A stretch of DNA of 64,000 nt from Bedellia somnulentella (taxonomy: Eukaryota > Arthropoda > Insecta > Lepidoptera > Bedelliidae): the NCBI GenBank assembly GCA_963576735.1, contig CAUYWD010000265.1, forward strand, positions 124,001 to 188,000, read 5' to 3'. A program made the position numbers and the translations under genes. Positions 57,101 to 64,000 of the stretch are shown here, piece after piece. The notes beneath the pieces were generated by a model that did no database searches, had not been told where the DNA came from, and was given only the letters and a program-made list of their open reading frames with translations. Numbering within the stretch: position 1 is the stretch's first letter; every line of letters starts with the position of its first letter.

Positions 57101-57304
57101 AGGGCAGCACTCCGGGCGGTCATCGGCCCGGATCTCTCTCTGCCGGCCGTGGTCGCGGCTATGGTGGAGAGACCCGATGCGTGGGCGGCGGCGGCCTCCT
57201 TTTGCGAACGAGTCATGCTTGCAAAGGAGGCTGCCGAACGAGAGAGGGAGTTGGCGGACCCCACCAGAAGGGGCCGTCGTCGCCGCGGTGCCAGGAACCC
57301 TTGA
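54176..57304 (+). CDS. ORF2: endonuclease + reverse transcriptase, E16
   Basis: 1042 residues. Endonuclease (VSEPYF, AGDFNAKS, SDHH), RT (IDIKNAFNT, YADD) and the terminal knuckle are intact. It is nearly identical to E8. The start is in TAATAATG (54171-54178). It is coding-competent but sits in a copy without a 5' ribozyme. Confidence 0.93.
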   Translation: MAMRFLQVNLNHCATAQDLFFQSMAEWLIQIGVVSEPYFVPSGVNWVSDLDGVAAITVSQSSGLLLEEVIRGRGFVSARVGEIVIFSVYFSPNETLANYEVFMQEVEAAVLQRSPRQVLVAGDFNAKSVAWGSPATDRFGEVVLEWATATGVAIVNRGSTPTCVRHNGSSIVDLTFATPGLWALIKGWRVITDVESFSDHHYIRYDLFTSCAATLPGGQSTNGGPRWALSRLNKETMVEAAIVQSWVAPSGTAIDIRAEVDWFREALTEICDASMPRVGPMAPRRQVHWWSAEIARLRQASIVARRRCKRQRRRRPRDEAEELRRVEVFREAKKALKIAIIRAKEESRKELREALNRDPWGRPYRVAMQRLRPWAPPLTTSLQPHVVENVVSALFPDRGVHQPPVMICERQRPVDDQLVPEVTEPELAVAIERLKAKKTAPGLDGIPGQAWVVALKPFLEVKFRGLFSACLEEGVFPEPWKTGKLVLLRKEGRPANSIEPSAFRPIVLLDEAGKLLERVVSARIVNHLEEIGPNLSDHQYGFRRCRSTVHAVLRVRSIADEAVSQGEVVLAVSIDIKNAFNTMPWSCIEEALKYHDVPPYIRRILGSYLSDRYITYPLREGWGRREMSCGVPQGSVLGPLLWNIGYDWVLRGANLWGVQLTCYADDTLVTARGKTYREAAIRGTAGVAHVVRRIRSLGLEVALNKSEAMWFHGPRNGPPVGESAIVVGGERIAVESSLKYLGLVLDGRWTFRAHFERLGPRLMVAAAALCRLLPNLGGPRDACRQLYMGVVRSMAMYGSPVWADALKGSNAALLRAPQRLMAVRASRGYRTVSREAACLMAGSKPWELDAQVLASTFHWREERRTQGHWPTDRETAAYKQEVESAALEAWALRLGQPSAGHRTVEAILPVFTQWLQREHGSLSFRLSQVLSGHGCFGKYLWRLGKEQAARCHHCLNCPEETAQHTLEVCPAWDEERAALRAVIGPDLSLPAVVAAMVERPDAWAAAASFCERVMLAKEAAERERELADPTRRGRRRRGARNP

Positions 57305-57692
57305 TGCACCGCGGCCTTTGGTAGGGTCTTCTTAGACCATGGAGCCCCCATATGGCGTGCGTCGCCGAAAGTGGGGCTCCACGGGCAGGAGGCGCGCAGA
57401 GTGGGGTTATCTACGCGCTACTCAACCCTGCCCGAGAAGGGCGGACGCTCAGGTGGCCCTGAGCGTCCGCTGCTTGGAGATGGTAAAAGGGGGTACCAAA
57501 AACCCCCTCTTGAGGTACGCCATAAGGCGTGAGGTGCTGGGGGTCCGAGGAATATTGCCTACGGTTAAAGTCTTCAAGGACCCCCAAACTGTATGCACCA
57601 AGAAGGGCCACCGTGGGGTTTTAGTCAGTAGAAGTCTGACATATCCCCGTCGCACCCCCATGCGGCGGGGAATCCATGAGGATTTCCCCACG

Positions 57693-57727
<35 letters not shown>

Positions 57728-57729
<2 letters not shown>

Positions 57730-57741
57730 TTAGGTTAGGTT
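57728..57741 (+). repeat. Telomeric spacer, 14 bp
   Basis: GGTT(AGGTT)2. Confidence 0.95.
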
Positions 57742-57821
57742 CCCCACATGGTACAGCCTTGTCGTGGCGTGGGGGCTCAGTAGCCTCGGGCAATCCAGTC
57801 CGGGGTGAAGCCAATGGTACC
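57742..57821 (+). ncRNA. HDV-like ribozyme, E17
   Basis: P1 is 6 bp because one 5' C is missing. P2 is GGTAC/GTACC (57817-57821) with the extra J4/2 base seen in group B, so the E3/E12 G-U is replaced by full pairing. Confidence 0.78.
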
Positions 57822-58216
57822 GAGGTGGATCCGCTTCTCTCCTCTGCTTCCAGAGGTAGCAGTAAGCGGACGAGAAGCCATGCACTTCATGTGCTTGGCT
57901 TATCGAGTCGTCTCTCCCGCATCGGGTTTACTTTGTGGAGTTTAGCCCCGGCGTCTGTCTCACATTGAGCGGCCTGGTGGTTAGGGGGCGGCAGTTTCTT
58001 TACGTCACTGTCGGCCAACCCGTAAACTTACTTGTAAGAACGGGGGCTCAGGCCACTGAGGTCTGAGCCGCGAGGAAGAAAACCTCTATAAAAAATCACC
58101 CCAATCTTAAGGTCAGCGTGCCGACAAGATGAATGGCTGGAGGGTCTCCAGTCCCTAGCGCGTAGGATAGTAAAACTCGATAGTAGGCCGAGTATAAAAA
58201 TGCCTACTAATTAAAA

Positions 58217-60370
58217 ATGATGAGTGAAAATATACAGTTTTTACCTCAGGAGGGTACCACCGGCCCCGTCGGTGGAGAATCCCTCCCTGTATCTTCGGAT
58301 ACAGGCAGCCCCTCGTATTCTGGGGGGGGCAACACCCATCTCTTGGGAGGTCGTATTGACCTCCAAAACGACAACTCTGGCATGATTATGGACTCTGACA
58401 CCGAAGGGGACGTAAGTGATTCGTCTCTCGTTGCGGCGGGAAGTTCCAATAATTTATTGGAACTGCAGAGGAAACGACCTGCTACAAGCGGGTTGAGTAC
58501 CTCCGATTCGGATGGAAGCGTTCGGACTGCTGCTTCTACCAGCAAGGCGCCATCCAAAAGAGGCCGCGGAAGACCACCCTCGACGGGTCAATATGTTGGG
58601 GTTGGTAAGGCAAGGGCTGAAGCTGCAGCTATGAGGAAGCAATTCTTAAGAGAAGAGCTTAAAAGCAGCGAGCAGGAAGTCCTGTCAAAGAAAGTGGACA
58701 GGTATGTATCTAAGAGAGTAACTCTTAGGTCATCGCCTACTCCCAGGGAGGTTCAATCTGCGGCGGATCTTGCCCAAGCTGTGAAGGAAGGTGCAAATAT
58801 TGTTCTTGAGGTTGCCAGGAAATCAGGCAACCTTAAAGGCACATTTGTGAGGGCATTAAAAAACGCAGCGGAGGATATCACCGAGTATACCGAGCGGCTT
58901 CGAGAATGCTCATCCTCGTCAGAAGTGGTTTCTTTACGGGAGGAGATAACCCGCTTGAGAGAACAAAATACTAAGGCGCTTGAGGAAAAAGCGAACCTGG
59001 CAAACCAGCTTGACTGCCTGCGCCGGGAGCTCGTTGAACTCAAGGCTGAAGTGATGAGTGCTCGTTCTTCTCCTGGTGTAGTCACCCCTAACAGTGACGA
59101 TCTGGCGCGCTCCATCATGATCCAGGTGGGATCGATGATAAACGCTAGGTTTGAGGGCCTTGAGGAACGACTTCTGCCAGCTCAACGAGTTCGTCCACCC
59201 CTTGCCGCAGATGCTGCAAAGAAAGTTCCGGCAAAACCTTCTGACGCAAGTGAGGAACCAGCACAGGCTAGTGGAAAGGCGAAAGGGAAAGGAAAGGGGA
59301 AAAAGTCGGCCAACAAACCGGCGCAATCCAAAGCTCCATCCCCGTCCAAGCCGGAAACTGCCAGCACCAGAGTGCCTTCCTCATCAAGGCTTCCACAGGA
59401 CCTGCCCTTGCCAGGCCCGTCTGTTCGGGAACCAGACACGTGGGCTACTGTGGTAAGGCGCAAGAAGAAGCCTTCACCGACAACACCAGCTGCAGCTAAA
59501 ATCGCGGATAAGAAGAAAGCTTCTTCACTGATTAGGGTCCCTCGATCTGCAGCGGTTAGTGTCACCCTTAAAGAGGGGGCCGAAGCTGAAGGCTCTTCAT
59601 ACCCTTCAGTCATGAGGCAAGCTAGGCAGGCTATTGACCTAGCTGGAATCGGCATCAACAAGATTCGGACACGCAAGACGATTACTGGAGCGAGATTAAT
59701 TGAGGTGTCCGGTGCTGACGCAAAAATCAAAGCAGACGTGCTGGCCTCCAAACTTAAAGAAGTCTTGCCTCCTGAAGCGAAGGTGGCTAGACCGATGAAG
59801 ATGAGGGATATGCGTCTGGTCGGCCTGGACGACTCGATATCACCTGAAGAGGTGTCAGAGGCCGTTGCCAATGCAGGTGAATGTCCTGCTGCCGACGTTA
59901 AAATCGGAGAGATAAGGGAAGGCCCGAGAGGAAAGGGATCAGTTTGGGTTCGCTGCCCCGTTGAAACGCTCAAAAAGGTGAGCAAGATCGGGGCAATTCA
60001 GATTGGCTGGAGTTTGGCCCGCGTACAAATTTTGCCTCGCCAGGACTTAAGGTGCTATAAGTGCCTAGAAACCGGGCATGTTCGTAGCACCTGCCTCTCA
60101 AGCACAGACCGCAGTGGGCTTTGTTTCCGCTGTGGAGAAGAGGGCCACCAAGCTAGGAACTGTGATAAAAAGCCCTACTGCCCCATCTGCGCTGCTGACA
60201 ATAAGCCAGCAGAGCACCGGATTGGGGCAAAGTCGTGCACAAAGAAGGCCAATAAAAAGTCCAGTCCTGGGGCTGTATCAAAACAGCAGCCAACAAAATC
60301 TTCTCGCTCGCTGACTATCAACAGTGAGCCTATGGAAGAAGGGGGGGAGCCCGTGGTCATTGATCAATAA
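58217..60370 (+). CDS. ORF1 protein, E17
   Basis: 717 residues. The leader LPQEGTTGPVGGESLP overlaps an RNA fold at 58249-58330. It has KRGRGRPPSTGQ, a coiled-coil region (EVVSLREEITRLREQNTKALE), KGKGKGKK, DTWATVVRRKKK and three knuckles (CYKCLETGHVRSTC, CFRCGEEGHQARNC, CX2CX8HX6C). The TAA at 60368-60370 overlaps the ORF2 ATG as TAATG. Confidence 0.92.
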   Translation: MMSENIQFLPQEGTTGPVGGESLPVSSDTGSPSYSGGGNTHLLGGRIDLQNDNSGMIMDSDTEGDVSDSSLVAAGSSNNLLELQRKRPATSGLSTSDSDGSVRTAASTSKAPSKRGRGRPPSTGQYVGVGKARAEAAAMRKQFLREELKSSEQEVLSKKVDRYVSKRVTLRSSPTPREVQSAADLAQAVKEGANIVLEVARKSGNLKGTFVRALKNAAEDITEYTERLRECSSSSEVVSLREEITRLREQNTKALEEKANLANQLDCLRRELVELKAEVMSARSSPGVVTPNSDDLARSIMIQVGSMINARFEGLEERLLPAQRVRPPLAADAAKKVPAKPSDASEEPAQASGKAKGKGKGKKSANKPAQSKAPSPSKPETASTRVPSSSRLPQDLPLPGPSVREPDTWATVVRRKKKPSPTTPAAAKIADKKKASSLIRVPRSAAVSVTLKEGAEAEGSSYPSVMRQARQAIDLAGIGINKIRTRKTITGARLIEVSGADAKIKADVLASKLKEVLPPEAKVARPMKMRDMRLVGLDDSISPEEVSEAVANAGECPAADVKIGEIREGPRGKGSVWVRCPVETLKKVSKIGAIQIGWSLARVQILPRQDLRCYKCLETGHVRSTCLSSTDRSGLCFRCGEEGHQARNCDKKPYCPICAADNKPAEHRIGAKSCTKKANKKSSPGAVSKQQPTKSSRSLTINSEPMEEGGEPVVIDQ
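58249..58330 (+). promoter_or_regulatory. Folded RNA element overlapping ORF1 start (E17)
   Basis: Outer GGAGGG (58249-58254)/CCCTCC (58281-58286); inner ACCGGC-CCC-GTCGGT; hairpin TGTATC-TTCG-GATACA (58288-58303) with a stable UUCG loop; final GCCCC/GGGGC hairpin. Confidence 0.65.
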
Positions 60371-63300
60371 TGGCCACGCGGTTCCTCCAGGCGAACCTGA
60401 ACCACTGTGCCTGCGCCCAGAACCTGTTTCTACAGAGCATGGCACAGTGGTCAATTAAAATTGGAATGGTTTCGGAGCCATACTTTGTCCCTGCGGGGGC
60501 AAACTGGGTGTCGGACCTAGACGGTGTAGCGGCTATCACTATCTCGGGGGCTGCTGGTTTGCAGTTTCAGGACGTGACTCGGGGTCACAGCTTTGTTTCG
60601 GCATTGGTGGGAGAGGAGGTTCTGGTCTCCGTTTATTTCTCCCCCAACCGACCGCGCGCTGACCTCGAGGTCTTGCTTGGGGAATTGGAAGCAGTAGTCC
60701 TGCGAAGCCGCCCTCGCCGAGTGTTGATTGCCGGGGATTTTAATGCCAAGTCTTTAGCTTGGGGCTCCCCGGTCGATGATCCATTCGGCGACACCGTCGT
60801 TGAGTGGCTGACAGCTACAGGAATGGTTGTCGCCAACAGGGGTTCGGTACCCACCTGTGTGCGTCGCAACGGGAGTTCTCTTGTCGACCTGACACTAGCG
60901 ACTCCCGACCTCTGCGCCCTTATCCAGGGCTGGAGAGTCATCACGGACGTGGAGGTGTTCTCGGATCACCGTTACATTCGCTTCGACATCTCCGCGTCTC
61001 GCCAGGCCACCACGTCAAGTGGCCCGTCGGCCAACGAGGGACCAAGATGGGCCCTCAGCAGGCTGGACAAGGAGCTCATGACGGAAGCTGCCATTGTCCA
61101 GTCTTGGGTGGCCAGCCCAGATAGGGCCGCCAACCTGAACGACGAGGTGACCTGGTTTCGTGAGGCTCTCACAGAGATCTGCGACGCATCGATGCCCCGC
61201 GCGGGCCCGATGGCTCCGAGACGACGGGTGTACTGGTGGAATGACCACATTGCGCAGCTTCGCACGGCATGCGTTGCGGCAAGGCGCCAGTACGCCCGTC
61301 ACAGAAGAAGAAGACGCCGGGACGAGGCCGAGGAAGGCCGTCTCTACGACGCCTATAAGGAGGCAAAGCAGGCCCTTAAACTGGAAATCTTTAGGGCCCA
61401 AATCGCCTCCAGGAAGGAACTGTTGGAGACTCTCAACGATGACCCATGGGGGCGGCCGTACAGGATGGCGCGGCAAAAACTGCGTCCCTGGGCACCCCCA
61501 TTGACCAGTAGTCTCCAGCCGGACGTCGTGGAGAACGTTGTCTCGGTCTTGTTCCCATCAAGGCCGGAACACCCGGCCCCGGAGATGGGCGGGTCTATAG
61601 CAGCTGCGGAGGTTGAAGAGGTGGTGCCGGAGGTCACTGAGCCAGAGTTGGCGGTGGCCGTCAAGCGCCTCCAGGCAAAGAAGACGGCCCCGGGCTTAGA
61701 TGGAATCCCGGGGCAGGCCTGGGTTGTGGCGCTGAAGCCCTTCCTTGCTGATAGGTTGTGTAACCTGTTCTCCATGTGCCTGGAAAGAGGAGTGTTTCCT
61801 GAGCCTTGGAGAACAGGTAAATTGGTGTTGTTGCGCAAGGAGGGGCGCCCCGCCGACTCACTTGAGCCCTCGGCGTTCCGGCCCATCGTACTGCTCGACG
61901 AGGTGGGAAAACTTCTGGAGAGAGTCATCTCTTCCCGCGTCGTCGAGCATCTGGAGGAGTCTGGTCCGAATATATCGGACCAGCAATTCGGCTTCCGCAG
62001 CTGCCGCTCAACAATTGATGCGGTGCAACGCGTCCGAGGTATAGCGGACGAGGCGGTCTCTCGGGGCGAGGTGGTGCTGGCGTGTTCCTTGGACATTAGG
62101 AACGCCTTCAACACCTTGCCCTTCTCGTGTATCAGGGAGGCACTTGTATACCACGGAGTGCCTCCCTATTTGAGGGATATTCTCGGGTCGTACCTCTCGA
62201 ACCGGCAAATTTCGTATCCGGGTCGGGAGGGTTGGTGCCGCCGTAGTATGTCTTGCGGTGTTCCGCAGGGGTCGGTCCTCGGACCGCTTCTGTGGAACAT
62301 TGGCTACGATTGGGTGTTGCGCGGCGCCTTCATCCCGGGTGTTCAAGTGGTATGCTACGCTGATGACACCCTGGTAACGACCCGAGGGAAGACGTTCAGA
62401 GAGGCCGCCATCCGGGCTACGGCTGGCGTGGCCCAGGTGGTGCACCGCATTAAGTTGTTGGGCCTTGAAGTGGCCCTGAACAAATCCCAGGCCCTGTGGT
62501 TTCACGGGGCCCGGAATCGCCCGCCGGTAGACTCCGCCATTGTTGTGGGTAGGGTAAGGATTGCCGTCGAGACAACTCTGCAGTACCTCGGATTGATTCT
62601 CGACGGCCGTTGGACCTTCCGCGCCCACTTCGAGCGCCTGGGGCCGAGATTGATAGTGGCAGCAGCGGCGCTTTGTAAGCTGCTGCCAAACCTGGGGGGC
62701 CCCAGGTCAGGTTGCAGGCAGCTATATGCGGGGGTCGTGCGGTCGATGGCCATGTACGGCTCCCCGATATGGGCTGACACCCTGAATGGGCCGAACGCGG
62801 CGCTGCTTCATGCGCCGCAAAGGCTCATTGCGACCAGGGTGTTGAGAGGCTACCGCACAATCTCTCGCGAGGCTGCCTGCTTATTGGCGGGGTCAATGCC
62901 GTGGGACCTAGACGCGAGAGTCCTCGCGTCGACGTTCCACTGGCGGAAGGAACGGCGGGCTCAGGGCCACTGGCCCACGCAGACGGAGACGGCTGCCTAC
63001 CGCTTGGAGGTAGAGGCAGTCGCCCTCGAGGCTTGGGCGCTTAGGCTGGGTGAGCCGAGCACCGGGCACAGGACGGTGGAGGCGATTCTCCCCGTCTTCG
63101 AGCGGTGGTTGCAGCGGGAACACGGAGCTCTCAGCTTTCGGCTTACACAGGTGCTGACAGGGCATGGCTGCTTTGGAAGGTACCTGTGGAGGCTGGGCAG
63201 GGAGCAGTGTGCCCGATGTCACCACTGCTTGGCGTGCCCAGAGGACACGGCCGAGCACACACTTGAAGTGTGCCCGGCCTGGTCTCGAGAGAGGGCGATT

Positions 63301-63492
63301 CTCCAAGCGGAGATCGGCCCGGATTTGTCGTTGCGGGCCGTGGTGGCGGCCATGGTCGAAAGACCGTCTGCGTGGACAGCAATGGCTTCCTTCTGCGAGA
63401 TAGTCATGCTCGCGAAGGAGGCAGCGGAAAGAGAAAGAGAGTTGGCGGACCCGAACCGCAGAAGGGTCCGCCGCCGCGGCGCGCGTCATTAG
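60370..63492 (+). CDS. ORF2: endonuclease + reverse transcriptase, E17
   Basis: 1040 residues. QANLNHC, VSEPYF, AGDFNAKS, SLVDLTLA and FSDHRY mark the endonuclease. APGLDGIPG, LDIRNAFNT, GVPQGSVLGPLLWN and YADDTLVTTRG mark the RT. The terminal knuckle is CX2CX9HX4C (CHHCLACPEDTAEHTLEVC). It is the most divergent full-length group A ORF2 here and starts at TAATG. All catalytic residues are present. Confidence 0.94.
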   Translation: MATRFLQANLNHCACAQNLFLQSMAQWSIKIGMVSEPYFVPAGANWVSDLDGVAAITISGAAGLQFQDVTRGHSFVSALVGEEVLVSVYFSPNRPRADLEVLLGELEAVVLRSRPRRVLIAGDFNAKSLAWGSPVDDPFGDTVVEWLTATGMVVANRGSVPTCVRRNGSSLVDLTLATPDLCALIQGWRVITDVEVFSDHRYIRFDISASRQATTSSGPSANEGPRWALSRLDKELMTEAAIVQSWVASPDRAANLNDEVTWFREALTEICDASMPRAGPMAPRRRVYWWNDHIAQLRTACVAARRQYARHRRRRRRDEAEEGRLYDAYKEAKQALKLEIFRAQIASRKELLETLNDDPWGRPYRMARQKLRPWAPPLTSSLQPDVVENVVSVLFPSRPEHPAPEMGGSIAAAEVEEVVPEVTEPELAVAVKRLQAKKTAPGLDGIPGQAWVVALKPFLADRLCNLFSMCLERGVFPEPWRTGKLVLLRKEGRPADSLEPSAFRPIVLLDEVGKLLERVISSRVVEHLEESGPNISDQQFGFRSCRSTIDAVQRVRGIADEAVSRGEVVLACSLDIRNAFNTLPFSCIREALVYHGVPPYLRDILGSYLSNRQISYPGREGWCRRSMSCGVPQGSVLGPLLWNIGYDWVLRGAFIPGVQVVCYADDTLVTTRGKTFREAAIRATAGVAQVVHRIKLLGLEVALNKSQALWFHGARNRPPVDSAIVVGRVRIAVETTLQYLGLILDGRWTFRAHFERLGPRLIVAAAALCKLLPNLGGPRSGCRQLYAGVVRSMAMYGSPIWADTLNGPNAALLHAPQRLIATRVLRGYRTISREAACLLAGSMPWDLDARVLASTFHWRKERRAQGHWPTQTETAAYRLEVEAVALEAWALRLGEPSTGHRTVEAILPVFERWLQREHGALSFRLTQVLTGHGCFGRYLWRLGREQCARCHHCLACPEDTAEHTLEVCPAWSRERAILQAEIGPDLSLRAVVAAMVERPSAWTAMASFCEIVMLAKEAAERERELADPNRRRVRRRGARH

Positions 63493-63887
63493 CGCTGCGG
63501 TCCCGATGAGCCCTGCTAGTGTGGTGATGATGATAAGCCACCTAGCGGGGCACTGAGGCAGGGGGTGCCCAGAGGAAGGGCTCTTGGGCACCCATCCAAC
63601 CCTGCCTCGAGGAGGCCGGAAGCTCAGGGTGGCCTTGAGCTTCCGTTGAAAAGATGGCGTGAAAGGGGGCACATAAGGTCAGCCCCCTCGAGAGGTTCGC
63701 CGAAAGGCGTGGTGCGTGGGGCACGCGGACGTCATGCCTCTGGCGATTCCCGTATGCCCCGCAAGGAAGCACGTAAGATGGCCACCGTGGGGTTTTAGCC
63801 GGTAGGAGTCCGGCATATCCCCGCCGCACCCTTCACGTGGCGGGGAATCCATGAGGATTTCCCCACGACAAAAAAAAAAAAAAAAAA

Positions 63888-63901
63888 GGTTAGGTTAGGT
63901 T
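63888..63901 (+). repeat. Telomeric spacer, 14 bp
   Basis: GGTT(AGGTT)2. Confidence 0.95.
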
Positions 63902-63981
63902 CCCCCACATGGTACAGCCTTGTCGTGGCGTGGGGGCTCAGTAGCTTCGGGCAATCCAGTCCGGGGTGAAGCTAATGTACC
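63902..63981 (+). ncRNA. HDV-like ribozyme, E18
   Basis: P2 GGTACA/TGTACC; P4 CTTCGGGC/GTCCGGGG with G-U pairs; J4/2 ends CTAA. Confidence 0.83.
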
Positions 63982-64000
63982 AAAAGTCCGCTTCTCTCCT
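63902..64000 (+). mobile_element. E18: 5' end of a further element, cut by the window edge
   Basis: Ribozyme followed by gtccgcttctctcct, the sequence found after the ribozyme in type a short elements and, with a few extra bases, in E3, E12 and E17. The element type cannot be told from 99 bp. Confidence 0.85.

Larger units (their letters stand above)
52143..57727 (+). mobile_element. E16: group A element truncated inside ORF1
   Basis: Starts at the G7 run that closes the ORF1-start RNA fold of E8, so the ribozyme, 5' UTR and leader are lost. Everything downstream matches E8 closely. Cloverleaf 57612-57692; A-tail 57693-57727. Confidence 0.91.
57742..63887 (+). mobile_element. E17: full-length group A' element
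   Basis: Begins with four C residues instead of five. The 5' UTR is of the group B kind (GTCCGCTT hairpin, CATGTGCTTGGCT), while ORF1 and ORF2 belong to the A lineage and E10 is the closest ORF2 relative. Cloverleaf 63786-63867 with first hairpin GCCGG/CCGGC; A-tail 63870-63887. Both ORFs are intact. Confidence 0.93.

Overview
This window reads as an insect chromosome end. It is made of (TTAGG)n telomeric repeat, in phase GGTTA on the + strand, interrupted by a head-to-tail pile of target-specific non-LTR retrotransposons of the R1 clade. The layout matches the SART group known from Bombyx telomeres: ORF1 with CCHC knuckles, ORF2 with an APE-type endonuclease, reverse transcriptase and a terminal zinc knuckle, and a poly(A) tail running into GGTTAGG. 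Lepidoptera is the best-documented host of such elements, but the sequence does not settle the insect order. A G-rich TTAGG strand points 5'->3' to the chromosome end, so the telomere tip should lie to the right and the AT-richer left flank (1-2471) is subtelomeric.

Layout. Positions 1-2471 hold old retroelement debris: a Ty3/gypsy integrase tail, a 144-bp minisatellite, and the C-terminal end of an R2/R4-type element with a restriction-like endonuclease. Telomeric repeat starts at 2472. After it come 17 elements plus the start of an 18th, all in the same direction. Group A full-length copies are E1 (2559-8646), E5 (15520-21754), E8 (23276-29389), E9 (29409-35609) and E14 (45098-51427); E16 (52143-57727) is 5'-truncated and E4 (15341-15510) is a 3' scrap. 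Group A' is E17 (57742-63887) and the truncated E10 (35639-37565). Group B is E3 (9332-15281) and E12 (38295-44241). Six short elements of about 0.65-0.81 kb have no credible ORF: type a is E2, E6, E11, E15; type b is E7, E13. E18 begins at 63902. The spacers between elements are only 4-59 bp of telomeric repeat and, with one exception, are all exactly GGTT(AGGTT)n.

How the parts seem to work together. Every element with an intact 5' end, autonomous or short, starts with an 80-nt sequence that folds as an HDV-like self-cleaving ribozyme, with cleavage expected exactly at the GGTT/CCCCC junction. Its P2 and P4 helices covary between copies. Every element ends in a four-helix cloverleaf immediately before the A-tail, also covarying, with group B keeping the architecture but not the sequence. 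A third covarying fold overlaps the first codons of ORF1. The likely model (inference) is transcription through the array towards the chromosome end, in the same sense as TERRA; release of unit-length uncapped 5' ends by the ribozyme; ORF1 translation helped by the start-proximal fold; ORF2 translation by stop-start coupling (UAAUG and variants); and target-primed reverse transcription into TTAGG, with the short elements moved in trans.

Most notable points are the telomeric HDV-like ribozymes, the ribozyme-bearing non-autonomous partners, the phase-locked spacers, 5'-end partial duplications that look like template jumps, modular exchange of ORF1 and 5' UTRs between elements, and a full-length copy (E9) with changes in both endonuclease and RT catalytic residues. 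No tRNA, rRNA, CRISPR or ordinary host gene was found.
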